DNA from: Vibrio sp. FE10
GTDB taxonomy: Bacteria; Pseudomonadota; Gammaproteobacteria; Enterobacterales; Vibrionaceae
Length of the DNA stretch: 64,000 bases
Assembly (NCBI RefSeq): GCF_030297155.1
Contig: NZ_AP028067.1
Location: 372,001-436,000 of the forward strand
Direction of reading: 5' to 3'
In this document: piece by piece, positions 1 through 9,519 of the stretch
Layout: the number at the start of each line of letters is the position of its first letter
How positions within the stretch are numbered: the stretch's first letter is position 1
The notes under the pieces: model-generated
What the model saw: only the letters and a program-made list of their open reading frames with translations
What the model was told of the DNA's origin: nothing
Databases searched by the model: none
Translations under genes and position numbers: made by a program

Positions 1-503
1 CACCGTATCGTCATCAAGTTGTGATCGATAAAGGCTTGATTGATGGAGTATATGAGGGTCAACCGGTGATTAACGAGAAAGGCATTGTCGGTCAAGTTAC
101 CTTTGTTGCTGCTCATAATAGCCGTGTCCTTCTACTCACTGATGCCAACAATGCGATTCCCGTGCAGGTTATTCGTAACGACATTCGTGTGATTGCTTCG
201 GGTAATGGCAACATTGATGAGATTCAGCTAGAACACATTCCAACCAGTACCGATATTCAAGAAGAAGATCTACTTGTGACCTCTGGTTTGGGTGGGGTAT
301 ATCCAGAAGGTTATCCAGTGGCTTATGTTTCTGCGGTTGATTACGACCCGAAACGTGAGTTCGCCGTTATTAAAGCAGAACCAGTCGTTGAGTTTGATAA
401 GCTCAGATACTTGCTGCTTGTATGGCCAGACGAAAACAAACAGATGCAAGCGGATCAATCCAGCATAGAACAAGCATTGTTAGAGGGCGAAGATGGCCAA
501 TAG
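1..503 (+). CDS. mreC: Rod shape-determining protein MreC, 3' part
   Basis: This is the C-terminal part of MreC, the bitopic inner-membrane protein that links the MreB cytoskeleton to the peptidoglycan elongation machinery in the periplasm. The frame is open from base 3 with no start, so the N-terminal membrane anchor and coiled coil lie outside the window. The visible part is the periplasmic beta domain, with typical MreC runs such as GLIDGVYEGQPVINEKGIVG, LLTDANNAIPVQ and VTSGLGGVYPEGYPVAYV. The tail is acidic and glutamine-rich. Its last 11 bases overlap the start of mreD, as expected for the mreBCD operon. Confidence 0.95.
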   Translation, partial: PYRHQVVIDKGLIDGVYEGQPVINEKGIVGQVTFVAAHNSRVLLLTDANNAIPVQVIRNDIRVIASGNGNIDEIQLEHIPTSTDIQEEDLLVTSGLGGVYPEGYPVAYVSAVDYDPKREFAVIKAEPVVEFDKLRYLLLVWPDENKQMQADQSSIEQALLEGEDGQ

Positions 504-981
504 CGTTTTAAGAAGCAAGGTAGTAATTGGTTGCTCATTTTTGATCGCGCTTATTCTGCAGACGATCCCTTGGCCTGGTAGTTTGGATCTATTCAGGCCG
601 TCTTGGCTATTGCTGGTTACCTGTTACTGGGTTCTTGCTCTTCCTCACCGTGTTAACGTGGGTAGTGCGTTGATTCTAGGCCTATTGTGGGATCTTTTGA
701 TCGGTTCTACGTTAGGCATTCGTGGGATGATGATGGCAATCGTGATGTACATTATTGCACTCAACTTCCTCGTGATCCGCAACATGGCGTTGTGGCAACA
801 AGCCATGATCATCGCGGCTTTAACGGTATTGTTTGAAGTATTGATCTTCTTTGGTGAATATTTGATTCAAGATGTCGTTTTTAATCCATTATCGCTATGG
901 AGCGCATTGATTAACTGTATACTTTGGCCGTGGATGTTTTTATTAATGAGACGAGTCCGTCGCCATTGGCATGTGAGGTAA
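493..981 (+). CDS. mreD: Rod shape-determining protein MreD
   Basis: MreD is a small integral membrane protein of the elongasome that works with MreC and MreB in lateral wall synthesis. The 162-residue product is almost entirely hydrophobic, with about five to six membrane segments. It carries the family-typical stretch GLLWDLLIGSTLGIRGMMMAIVMYI and a basic C-terminus (RRVRRHWH). The length fits the family. The start overlaps the end of mreC by 11 bases, so translational coupling is likely. The stop lies just before the maf start. Confidence 0.95.
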   Translation: MANSVLRSKVVIGCSFLIALILQTIPWPGSLDLFRPSWLLLVTCYWVLALPHRVNVGSALILGLLWDLLIGSTLGIRGMMMAIVMYIIALNFLVIRNMALWQQAMIIAALTVLFEVLIFFGEYLIQDVVFNPLSLWSALINCILWPWMFLLMRRVRRHWHVR

Positions 982-982
982 T

Positions 983-1675
983 ATGACAATGGAAAAGAAA
1001 CATTTAGTTTTGGCATCCGGCTCACCACGCCGCAAAGAATTGCTATCCCAACTTGGTTATGAGTTTTCTGTCCTCGTGACCGATGTAGAAGAGTGTAAAC
1101 ACGCCCAAGAAACCGCCGAAGAGTACGTTCAACGTCTATCTTTAGATAAAGCCTTAGCAGCGTTATCTTTATTAACAGAGAATTCTTCTGAAAAGCAGCA
1201 TGTCGTTACTGGTTCTGATACTGTAGTTTCTAGTTCTGACAATGTCGCTCTAGGCTCTAATATTGCGGCTGTTGGCTCAGATATCGTAGCTCTTGACTCT
1301 GAAATAGTAGTCCTTGGCTCTGATACTGTCGTGGTCAGCCAAGGGCAAGTGCTCGAGAAGCCTGCGGATCTTGCTGATTCTAAGCGTATGCTTACTCAAT
1401 TAGCAGATGAACGTCATCAAGTGATGACGGCAGTCTCTGTCGTTTCGGAAAAAAAACAAAAAACAGAAATCATTATTACCGACGTATGGTTTAAACCCCT
1501 CAGTGAAAAAGAAATAGAACAATACTGGCAAACAGGGGAGCCATGCGATAAAGCCGGTAGCTATGGGATTCAAGGTTTGGGTGGACGTTTTGTCACCCGA
1601 ATTGAAGGTAGTTATTACGCCGTTGTCGGCTTACCTTTATTTGAAACGGACCAGCTACTGCAAGAATTCTTATAA
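983..1675 (+). CDS. maf: Maf/YhdE family nucleoside triphosphate pyrophosphatase with an internal heptad repeat
   Basis: Maf proteins hydrolyse non-canonical or pyrimidine nucleoside triphosphates to monophosphates and have been linked to septum inhibition. The N-terminal signature LVLASGSPRRKELL, the GSDTVV motif holding the catalytic aspartate, LEKP, and the C-terminal KAGSYGIQGLGG are all present. The protein is 230 residues, where relatives have about 195. The excess is explained by residues 75-116, which are six consecutive 7-residue units of the form x-x-G-S-D-x-V. The first and last are exact GSDTV copies. An ATG at 989 is an alternative start; I kept 983 because GAGG lies close upstream. 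The gene follows mreD with a 1-base gap. The fold should tolerate the insert only if it loops out, so activity is uncertain. Confidence 0.92.
   Translation: MTMEKKHLVLASGSPRRKELLSQLGYEFSVLVTDVEECKHAQETAEEYVQRLSLDKALAALSLLTENSSEKQHVVTGSDTVVSSSDNVALGSNIAAVGSDIVALDSEIVVLGSDTVVVSQGQVLEKPADLADSKRMLTQLADERHQVMTAVSVVSEKKQKTEIIITDVWFKPLSEKEIEQYWQTGEPCDKAGSYGIQGLGGRFVTRIEGSYYAVVGLPLFETDQLLQEFL
1205..1330 (+). repeat. Six imperfect 21-bp tandem units inside maf
   Basis: Six in-frame 21-bp units encode heptads related to VTGSDTV: VTGSDTV, VSSSDNV, ALGSNIA, AVGSDIV, ALDSEIV and VLGSDTV. The DNA copies have diverged, so the expansion is not very recent. Five extra units make 35 residues, which accounts exactly for the size difference from a normal Maf. 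Confidence 0.85.
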
Positions 1676-1695
1676 TTACTAATCTGAGGTGCACC

Positions 1696-3165
1696 ATGAG
1701 TGCTGAATTGTTGCTGAACGTGACCCCGAGTGAAACTCGTGTGGCCATGATTGAAGGGGGAGCTCTTCAAGAGATCCATGTCGAACGAGATGCTCGACGC
1801 GGTATCGTAGGAAATATCTATAAAGGACGTGTAAGCCGTGTTCTTCCTGGAATGCAGGCTGCATTTGTGGATATAGGCCTTGAGAAAGCAGCATTTTTAC
1901 ATGCCTCAGACATTGTTCCGCACACTGAATGTGTTGCAGAAAATGAAAAGAAGCAGTTTCAGGTACGTGATATTTCTGAGCTTGTTCGTCAAGGTCAGGA
2001 TATTGTGGTTCAGGTTGTTAAAGATCCTCTTGGAACAAAAGGCGCGCGTTTAACCACTGATATCACTTTACCATCTCGTTACTTGGTGTTTATGCCGGGA
2101 GCCAGTCATGTAGGTGTTTCCCAGCGTATCGAAAGCGAATCAGAACGTAATCGTCTTAAAAAAGCCGTATCTCGTTACTGTGATGAGCACGGTGGCTTTA
2201 TCATCCGTACTGCCGCTGAAGGTGCTGATTTTAATGAGCTTGAGCAAGACGCTGCTTTCTTGAAGCGTTTGTGGCTCAAAGTATTAGAGCGTCGTGGTAA
2301 GCATAAGGCTCGCACACGCTTATATGGTGAGTTGTGCTTAAGTCAGCGTATCTTGCGTGATTTTGTGGGCACTGAGCTGAGTAAGATTCAGGTCGATTCT
2401 CGACTAGAATTTGAGAACCTGAAAGAGTTTACTTCGGAGTACGTACCTGAGCTTACCGATAAGCTTGAGCTGTATGAAGGTGACAAACCGATCTTCGATA
2501 TGTACGACACTGAGAATGAAATTCAACGTTCACTGGATCGTAAAGTAGAGTTGAAGTCTGGTGGGTATCTGATTATCGACCAAACAGAAGCGATGACAAC
2601 CGTCGACATCAATACTGGTGCCTTTGTTGGTCGTCGTAATTTAGAAGAAACGATTTTCAATACCAACGTAGAAGCGACACAAGCGATTGCTCGTCAACTT
2701 CGCCTGCGTAATTTAGGCGGCATCATCATTATCGACTTTATTGATATGTTGTCTGAAGAACACCGTAAGCGAGTACTAACTTCTTTAGAAGCGGCGCTCG
2801 ATAAAGACCGTGTGAAAACTAACATTAATGGCTTCACACAGCTTGGTTTGGTTGAGATGACTCGTAAACGTACTCGTGAAAGTATTGAGCATATTCTGTG
2901 TTCTAGCTGTCCTGCCTGTGAAGGTCGTGGCAGTGTGAAGACAGTTGAAACCGTTTGTTATGAAATACTTCGAGAAATTACTCGCGTAAATCGTGCGTAC
3001 GATGCGGATAAGTTCGTGGTTTATGCGGCAGCAGCGGTTGCCGAGGCATTAGAGGGTGAAGAGTCTCATGCGCTTGCAGAGCTTGAAGTCTTTATTGGTA
3101 AACAAGTGAAAATTCAGGCTGAGCCTCTGTACATACAAGAGCAGTTTGATGTCGTTATGATGTAA
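1696..3165 (+). CDS. rng: Ribonuclease G
   Basis: RNase G is a cytoplasmic single-strand-specific endoribonuclease that matures the 5' end of 16S rRNA and degrades some mRNAs. The 489-residue length matches the family. An S1-like domain (IVGNIYKGRVSRVLPGMQAAFVDIG) sits at about 35-125. The catalytic Mg-binding aspartates lie in TTVDINTG and IIIDFIDM. The zinc-link CPAC is at residues 405-408. The start ATG at 1696 is preceded by GAGGTG. The gene sits directly after maf and before yhdP, the usual gammaproteobacterial order downstream of mreBCD. Confidence 0.97.
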   Translation: MSAELLLNVTPSETRVAMIEGGALQEIHVERDARRGIVGNIYKGRVSRVLPGMQAAFVDIGLEKAAFLHASDIVPHTECVAENEKKQFQVRDISELVRQGQDIVVQVVKDPLGTKGARLTTDITLPSRYLVFMPGASHVGVSQRIESESERNRLKKAVSRYCDEHGGFIIRTAAEGADFNELEQDAAFLKRLWLKVLERRGKHKARTRLYGELCLSQRILRDFVGTELSKIQVDSRLEFENLKEFTSEYVPELTDKLELYEGDKPIFDMYDTENEIQRSLDRKVELKSGGYLIIDQTEAMTTVDINTGAFVGRRNLEETIFNTNVEATQAIARQLRLRNLGGIIIIDFIDMLSEEHRKRVLTSLEAALDKDRVKTNINGFTQLGLVEMTRKRTRESIEHILCSSCPACEGRGSVKTVETVCYEILREITRVNRAYDADKFVVYAAAAVAEALEGEESHALAELEVFIGKQVKIQAEPLYIQEQFDVVMM

Positions 3166-3175
3166 TGGATATTTT

Positions 3176-6100
3176 GTGAGTTCTAGTGTTACTCTGATTT
3201 TACGTACGTGTCTGTGGTTAGTGGTTACTCTCTTAGTAACGCTAGCCATTGCTGTTACTACACTGCGTGTCGCCTTACCCAATTTAAATAAGTATCAATC
3301 TGAAATTGAGCTTTGGGTAAACCAACATTCTGGTTTTGAATTTTCTATTCAAGATGTGGGTGGATTTTGGCGTAACACCCATCCCTCTATCGCGCTGCAA
3401 GGCGTTCAAGCCCGTCTTCCTAATGCTGAAGATGTGACTTTCTCTGTAGAACGTGTCGAAGTTGAATTTGACTTGATTCAATCTCTGGTACAGATGCGTC
3501 CTGTTGTTGCCGACCTTGTCATGAATCGAATGTATCTGGATATACGTTCGATCGATCTGTTTGCGGGTCAGAACGGCAAAGGTAAACCTAAAGAATCGGG
3601 CTCCTCAAAGCGGGTTATGCAAGAGCTGGACAACTTGCTCCTCAAAACGCTAGTGGATGTGACCGCGAAAGACTCCTCACTTTTGTATCGAACCATCTCT
3701 GATGAAGAACGCCAACTCGATATTGAAACCTTAAAGTGGAAAAACTCAGGTAAACACCACCTTGCGGAAGGCGTGGTGAGCATTAAAGATGCCAATCTTA
3801 ACTCGTTGTCAGTAAGTGCTAACTTTATCGATGGTGGCTCATTAACCGACGTAACCGGTGAGTTCTATGTGAGTGCAGACAACATCTCGGTTAAACCATG
3901 GCTAACTCGTTACATGCAGGCTGAGTCCGGCATAGAAACGGGCACGGTGAGCCTGAACAGTTGGGTTACCTTGCAAAACAGTAAGCCGGTAAATGCTTAT
4001 GTAGAAGTGTTGCCTTCGGAATTGAGTTGGAACGAAGATGGCCAGCATGACTTGATGCTTGAATCAGGTGTCTTTAAGTTGTCTCCCATTGATGATGGAT
4101 GGCAAGTGAATGGTCACTCACTTAACCTTAGAACGGATGATACGCCTTGGCCTGAGTTAGATATTGCCTTCAAATGGGATAAAGGCCCGTGGCAACTGAA
4201 TGTCTCTGAACTGAATATTGAGGCAATTACTCCGCTCATTAAGCTAATGCCGGACTCCGAGCAATCCACCCAAATGATTAATTCATTGAAGCCAGGTGGA
4301 TCCGTTTCAGATATTCGGGTCTCAATGGACTCTGGCATCGAAAGCTTACGTTATTCAGCGAGTTTTAGTGATCTTGCCATCGAGCAATGGGAATTAGTTC
4401 CGGGCTTTAGCCAAGTTTCAGGCAGTGTGTTTGGTTCTGTGTCACAAGCGAAAGCGAGCCTTCATGTTATTGATGATGTGTTCCCTTATGGAGATGTATT
4501 CCAAGCGCCTCTCAATATCAGACAAGGTCAGGTTGATATTGTTTGGCAGCAAGATGAAAACGGCTGGAAGCTTTGGTCTGATAAAATCACAGCAGCAACG
4601 CCAGACTTACAAGTTTTGGGTGCATTTCGTTTGGACTTCCCTAATGATGCGAGCCCATTCTTGTCTTTCTACGGTGAAGCGGACGCTTACAATGTGGGTG
4701 AAACTTGGCGTTATTTACCGACGTTGGCACTTGGACAAGATCTAACAGATTACCTTTCTACTGCAATTCAAGCGGGTAAGGCCGATACGGTGAAACTGTT
4801 ATGGCACGGCGAACTGGGTCAATACCCATACACTAACCATGATGGGATCTTCCAAGTTTGGGTTGGCCTAGAAAATGCGAAGTTCAGTTTTGATACTGGA
4901 TGGCCACTGATTACCGATCTTCAGCTTGATCTCCTGTTTGAAAATGATGCAATGCACCTTGATTCGCGCTCTGCTCAATTGATGGACGTAACGGCTGACC
5001 GTATTACTGGGCGTATTCCTTATTTAGGGGAAGGCGGTCACATCGAGATTGAAGCAAAAGCGACCGCTTCGGGTAATGCGGTTCGTGATTATATGACGGC
5101 CTCGCCTTTGGTCGACTCTGTCGGTGCTGCCTTAACGGCGCTGCAAGTGAGTGGTGATGTATCGTCTGAATTCCAACTCAATATTCCTTTTGATTCCGAA
5201 AAAGAGCCAAGAGCGTGGGGCTATGCCGATCTCAAAGATAACCATGTTGAGATTGAAGCGCCGCCAATGGTGCTCGAAAACACCACCGGACGTATCGAGT
5301 TTGATAATGATGTCATCACGGCGAATGGTTTATCCGCTGACTTACTAAAACAAGGTATCTCTGTTGATTTTAAAGGCCTTAATGACGGCCCAGGTTATGC
5401 GGTTGATATCGATGTTTTAGGTGACTGGGACGTGAAACCTCTAGAGCCTTATATTGGCGAACAGTGGTTGAGTCGCTTGTCGGGTCATGCGCAATGGCAA
5501 AGCCAGATTGATATTCAACTTAACGATATAGGTTTTAGCTACCAGTTAGACTTACAGTCAGATCTTAAGTATTTAGCCAGTGATTACCCTTATCCCTTGG
5601 CGAAAAAATCCTTGGAGAGTGGTTCTGCTCGGCTGCAAGCCTCAGGTAACCAAGAAGCCATTACTGCGCGTCTGCAATTGCCGAATACCAAGTATCAAGC
5701 TGAAATTGATATTACGGGTGAGGTTCCAAAACTCACGGCAACCAATTTAGTGCTGGGCCGTGGTGGTTATAAAATTAGCCCTGTTGTTGGACATCATGCC
5801 CTAATTCGTACCGACAAATTTAATGCCGATGATTGGTTATCGGTTGTGATGGAACCTGTGAAGCCATCAACAGCAGTGCTTAGTCAAATGAACACGCCAA
5901 CCATTCCTGCGCCTAGCCGTATTACTTTTGAGAGTAAAGAGCTGATCTTAGGTGGCATAGCTTGGAATGACGTCGATTTTAGTGCTCGTAAGAACAAAGA
6001 TGCTTGGCAAATGGAAGTGACTAGCCAAGAGATCGAAGGGGATATCAATTATTTGCCCCCTTACGACTTAACGGTGTCTCTGGATCGTCTGCATTTGTTC

Positions 6101-7048
6101 GTCCCTGAATGGAGTGACAAGAAAAATCAAGAGCAACTGCTGCAACGAAAAGAACAAGAAGCACCATTGATCTCTGAACTCGATAAAAAGATCTATGATG
6201 CGATGCCTAATCTTAAGCTCACACTGAACGATTTTTGGCTGCAAGGCTATAAAGTCGGTAAGGTCGATGTTGAGTTAGCAAGGCAAGACGATCGTATTGA
6301 GTGGAACAAGATTCAAGTCCGAAGCGGAAACAATAAAGCCGATGTGAGCGGCTGGTGGGCACTGAATGGTGACAAGAGTCATTCATCGTTATCTATTGAT
6401 GTCGAAGGTGAAAATAACAGTGAGTTAATGGAGCGCTTCGGTATTACTTCAGGGATTCAAAAAGCACCTTTTGCATTGGAAGGTCAGCTTGAGTGGGATG
6501 GCTCTCCGTGGGGTATTCAGATGGATACCATTGACGGCAACGTTAAAACCAAGTTGGGTAAAGGCATCATCTCGGACGTGAGTGGCGCCGCTCGATTGCT
6601 TGGCCTGTTTAGTCTAGATTCGATTATCCGTAAGATGCAGCTCGATTTCTCTGATGTGTTTGATAAAGGCATGGCATTCAACAGTATTACGGGTACTGGC
6701 GAAATCCAAAATGGTATCTTCTTAACCAATGATCTTAACATGGATGCGGTTGCCGGTGAGATGAAGATCAAAGGTATCGCGAATCTAAATACTCGTCAGG
6801 TCGATGCTGAGGTTAACTTCACTCCAGATATCACGTCAGGAATCCCTGTATTAACGGCGTTTGCGGTAACCCCACAAACGGCGCTGTATGTATTGGCGGT
6901 GACCACGGTTATTTCACCAGTTGTTGAGGTCTTTACTCAAGTCAATTACTCAGTAAAAGGGCCACTAGATTCACCAATAGTAAGCGAGCTTTCGCGTAGC
7001 TCGGGTGAATTTCAGTTACCAGAAAAACTGAGAAAATTAGCGGAATAG
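3176..7048 (+). CDS. yhdP: YhdP family AsmA-like phospholipid transport protein
   Basis: This 1290-residue protein belongs to the YhdP/TIGR02099 family of AsmA-like proteins. In E. coli, YhdP with TamB and YdbH moves phospholipid from inner to outer membrane along a hydrophobic groove. An N-terminal membrane anchor (about residues 7-35, LILRTCLWLVVTLLVTLAIA) is followed by a long beta-rich periplasmic repeat region. The conserved C-terminal AsmA-like segment includes GKGIISDVSGAARLLGLFSL. Translation starts at a GTG 10 bases after the rng stop. A role in lipid transport is known for the E. coli homologue and inferred here. Confidence 0.93.
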   Translation: MSSSVTLILRTCLWLVVTLLVTLAIAVTTLRVALPNLNKYQSEIELWVNQHSGFEFSIQDVGGFWRNTHPSIALQGVQARLPNAEDVTFSVERVEVEFDLIQSLVQMRPVVADLVMNRMYLDIRSIDLFAGQNGKGKPKESGSSKRVMQELDNLLLKTLVDVTAKDSSLLYRTISDEERQLDIETLKWKNSGKHHLAEGVVSIKDANLNSLSVSANFIDGGSLTDVTGEFYVSADNISVKPWLTRYMQAESGIETGTVSLNSWVTLQNSKPVNAYVEVLPSELSWNEDGQHDLMLESGVFKLSPIDDGWQVNGHSLNLRTDDTPWPELDIAFKWDKGPWQLNVSELNIEAITPLIKLMPDSEQSTQMINSLKPGGSVSDIRVSMDSGIESLRYSASFSDLAIEQWELVPGFSQVSGSVFGSVSQAKASLHVIDDVFPYGDVFQAPLNIRQGQVDIVWQQDENGWKLWSDKITAATPDLQVLGAFRLDFPNDASPFLSFYGEADAYNVGETWRYLPTLALGQDLTDYLSTAIQAGKADTVKLLWHGELGQYPYTNHDGIFQVWVGLENAKFSFDTGWPLITDLQLDLLFENDAMHLDSRSAQLMDVTADRITGRIPYLGEGGHIEIEAKATASGNAVRDYMTASPLVDSVGAALTALQVSGDVSSEFQLNIPFDSEKEPRAWGYADLKDNHVEIEAPPMVLENTTGRIEFDNDVITANGLSADLLKQGISVDFKGLNDGPGYAVDIDVLGDWDVKPLEPYIGEQWLSRLSGHAQWQSQIDIQLNDIGFSYQLDLQSDLKYLASDYPYPLAKKSLESGSARLQASGNQEAITARLQLPNTKYQAEIDITGEVPKLTATNLVLGRGGYKISPVVGHHALIRTDKFNADDWLSVVMEPVKPSTAVLSQMNTPTIPAPSRITFESKELILGGIAWNDVDFSARKNKDAWQMEVTSQEIEGDINYLPPYDLTVSLDRLHLFVPEWSDKKNQEQLLQRKEQEAPLISELDKKIYDAMPNLKLTLNDFWLQGYKVGKVDVELARQDDRIEWNKIQVRSGNNKADVSGWWALNGDKSHSSLSIDVEGENNSELMERFGITSGIQKAPFALEGQLEWDGSPWGIQMDTIDGNVKTKLGKGIISDVSGAARLLGLFSLDSIIRKMQLDFSDVFDKGMAFNSITGTGEIQNGIFLTNDLNMDAVAGEMKIKGIANLNTRQVDAEVNFTPDITSGIPVLTAFAVTPQTALYVLAVTTVISPVVEVFTQVNYSVKGPLDSPIVSELSRSSGEFQLPEKLRKLAE

Positions 7049-7122
7049 TCGTTAGAGGCGAGTCAGTTTATATGCGGCTAAATTCGGATTTCTGAATCAT
7101 AATGAATGGAGAAGCGGTGCAC

Positions 7123-7935
7123 ATGGATTGTGTTGGATTGATTCAAATGACTTCAGGCCCAGTCCCTGAGCATAACCTTGATTACCTTGAACACGAGGTA
7201 GCAAAGTGCAAAGCGTTAGGGGCTAAGTGGGTTGTGTGTCCTGAGAATGCATTAGTGTTCGGCAATAAAGCCGATTATCACCAGTATGCAGAACCTCTGA
7301 ATAATGGGCCTTTGCAGCAGAAATTATCTGATCTAGCAAAACGACACCGTGTTTGGATTGTTGTCGGTAGTATGCCAATTCGAACCGCTGCAGGTGTCAC
7401 CACCACTACATTGGTTATCGATGATTTTGGTGCTCTAGTGACTCATTACGATAAGCTGCATATGTTCGATGTTGATGTCGCCGATGCACATAAATGTTAT
7501 CGCGAGTCCGATATTTTCACGCCGGGTGACCGAGTTGTGACAGCGGAAACGCCTTTTGGTCGCTTAGGTTTGAGTATTTGTTATGATGTGCGCTTTCCTC
7601 ACTTGTATTCAGAGTTACGCAAGCAAGGTGCGCAGATCATCGTAGTTCCCGCGGCGTTTACGGCCGTTACAGGTCAAGCACACTGGGAAGCCTTATTAAG
7701 GTGCCGTGCCATCGAGACTCAGTCTTGGATTGTCGCGGTAGGGCAAGGAGGAAAGCATCCTTGCCAAAGAGAAACATGGGGACACTCAATGGTGGTTGAT
7801 CCATGGGGGCGAGTGGTCGCACAATTAGACCAAGACCCTAAAAGTATGGTGGTTGAGATAGACACATCCAGTTGCGAATCGATTAGGCAGAATATGCCAA
7901 TAGCGCAGCACTCTCGATTTACCAATCAATTTTAA
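7123..7935 (+). CDS. Carbon-nitrogen hydrolase (nitrilase family, deaminated glutathione amidase-like)
   Basis: This is a nitrilase-superfamily amidase of about 270 residues. The Glu-Lys-Cys catalytic triad is visible: E in [10 protein letters not shown] in HYDKLHMFD, and C in [10 protein letters not shown]. The next-strand motif [15 protein letters not shown] is also present. The closest characterised group is Nit1/NitA-type deaminated glutathione amidase, which hydrolyses a side product of transaminases; the exact substrate is inferred. An upstream ATG at 7102 is in frame, but it has no ribosome binding site. I chose 7123 because GGAG lies 11 bases before it and the protein then begins [12 protein letters not shown], as in relatives. 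It sits between yhdP and tldD. Confidence 0.88.
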   Translation: MDCVGLIQMTSGPVPEHNLDYLEHEVAKCKALGAKWVVCPENALVFGNKADYHQYAEPLNNGPLQQKLSDLAKRHRVWIVVGSMPIRTAAGVTTTTLVIDDFGALVTHYDKLHMFDVDVADAHKCYRESDIFTPGDRVVTAETPFGRLGLSICYDVRFPHLYSELRKQGAQIIVVPAAFTAVTGQAHWEALLRCRAIETQSWIVAVGQGGKHPCQRETWGHSMVVDPWGRVVAQLDQDPKSMVVEIDTSSCESIRQNMPIAQHSRFTNQF

Positions 7936-7954
7936 TTTTAAACAAGAGCCATTT

Positions 7955-9400
7955 ATGAGCATTAATCAAATTGAAGAAGCGCTACTAACCCCGACAGGGC
8001 TGACGGAGCAAAATATCGCAGATACACTGGCGAGCATTGCTACCCGCCAAATTGATTATGCTGATATCTATTTCCAATCGAGCTGGCACGAGTCGTTGGT
8101 ACTAGAAGATAGCATTATTAAAGATGGCTCTTTTAATATCGATTGCGGTGTTGGTGTTCGTGCAGTATCTGGCGAAAAAACCGGTTTTGCTTACTCAGAT
8201 CAAATCCAATTGGATGGTCTTAAGCAGAGCGCAATTGCGGCTCGTGGTATTGCGAAGCAAGGTAAAAACGGTAAAGTTCATGCATTCAAGCGTAACTCGA
8301 ACCAAGCTTACTATGACGCAGTTAACCCGTTAGCAAGCTGGGAAAAACAGCAGAAAACAGAATTACTAAAAGCGCTTGATGCTTACATTCGCACCAAGGA
8401 ACCGATGATCACTGAGGTTTCAGTGAGCCTAAGCGGTGTACACGAGCAAATGCTGGTTGCTGCGACTGACGGCACTTTCGCTGGTGATATTCGCCCGCTA
8501 GTTCGTCTATCAATCAGCGTACTTGCGCAGAAAGGCGATCGTCGCGAACGTGGCAGCGCTGGTGGCGGTGGTCGTTTTGGTTACGACTTCTTCTTAAGTG
8601 ATGTTGACGGCTCTCAAGTTGCTTACCAATTTGCTGATGAAGCTATTCGTCAAGCGCTCGTTAACCTTGAAGCTGTCGCAGCTCCTGCGGGCGCAATGCC
8701 AGTTGTTCTGGGTTCTGGTTGGCCGGGCGTTCTTCTACACGAGGCAGTAGGTCACGGTTTAGAAGGTGACTTTAACCGTAAAGAATCTTCAGTTTTTTCT
8801 GGCAAGATCGGCGAGCAAGTCACCTCAAGCCTATGTACGATTGTTGATGACGGTACATTGACTGATCTTCGTGGTTCATTAAACGTGGATGATGAAGGTG
8901 TGAATGGTCAGTACAACACGCTCATCGAAAATGGCATCCTAAAAGGCTATATGCAAGATAAGCTTAATGCTCGTCTAATGGGTGTGGCACCAACAGGTAA
9001 CGGTCGTCGTGAGTCTTACGCGCATCTTCCAATGCCGCGTATGACCAACACATACATGCTACCGGGTGAACACACGCCGGAAGAGATCATTGCTACTGTT
9101 GAGAAAGGCATTTACGCACCGAACTTCGGTGGTGGTCAGGTTGATATTACTTCTGGTAAATTTGTGTTCTCGGCTTCTGAAGCGTACATGATTGAAAACG
9201 GTAAGATCACTCACCCAGTGAAAGGCGCAACGCTAATTGGCTCTGGTATCGAAGCGATGCAGCAAGTATCTATGGTTGGTAACGACCTAAGCATTGACCG
9301 CGGTGTGGGTGTGTGTGGTAAGGCTGGTCAAAGCGTGCCAGTCGGTGTTGGTCAACCAACATTGAAACTAGACTCTCTAACGGTTGGTGGTACTGAGTAA
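7955..9400 (+). CDS. tldD: Metalloprotease TldD
   Basis: TldD is the catalytic subunit of the TldD/TldE protease, which trims leader peptides of modified peptides such as microcins and degrades the CcdA antitoxin. The 481-residue length is normal. The zinc-binding HEAVGH motif lies at residues 262-267 and is followed by [16 protein letters not shown]. The C-terminal glycine-rich part ([23 protein letters not shown]) is typical. The partner tldE/pmbA is not in this window, which is usual since the two are unlinked. A strong terminator follows. Confidence 0.97.
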   Translation: MSINQIEEALLTPTGLTEQNIADTLASIATRQIDYADIYFQSSWHESLVLEDSIIKDGSFNIDCGVGVRAVSGEKTGFAYSDQIQLDGLKQSAIAARGIAKQGKNGKVHAFKRNSNQAYYDAVNPLASWEKQQKTELLKALDAYIRTKEPMITEVSVSLSGVHEQMLVAATDGTFAGDIRPLVRLSISVLAQKGDRRERGSAGGGGRFGYDFFLSDVDGSQVAYQFADEAIRQALVNLEAVAAPAGAMPVVLGSGWPGVLLHEAVGHGLEGDFNRKESSVFSGKIGEQVTSSLCTIVDDGTLTDLRGSLNVDDEGVNGQYNTLIENGILKGYMQDKLNARLMGVAPTGNGRRESYAHLPMPRMTNTYMLPGEHTPEEIIATVEKGIYAPNFGGGQVDITSGKFVFSASEAYMIENGKITHPVKGATLIGSGIEAMQQVSMVGNDLSIDRGVGVCGKAGQSVPVGVGQPTLKLDSLTVGGTE

Positions 9401-9452
9401 TTCAGGTCAGCAGCACGAGTTAGTTTCAAAATCTCTTGCCATAAATAAATTG

Positions 9453-9486
9453 AAAGCGCCTCTAATGTGAGGCGCTTTTTTGTTTT
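9453..9486 (+). terminator. Rho-independent terminator after tldD
   Basis: An 8-bp perfect stem (AGCGCCTC / GAGGCGCT) with a six-base loop is followed by a run of Ts. It ends the yhdP-nit-tldD transcript and lies between convergent tldD and phoH. Confidence 0.9.
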
Positions 9487-9519
9487 TAGGTGACTGATTC
9501 AGTGAGCGTACATAACTGT

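Noticed and set aside
3049..3481. - strand frames over the rng end and the yhdP start
   Set aside because: They overlap well-supported + strand genes, have no ribosome binding sites, and the products are low-complexity.
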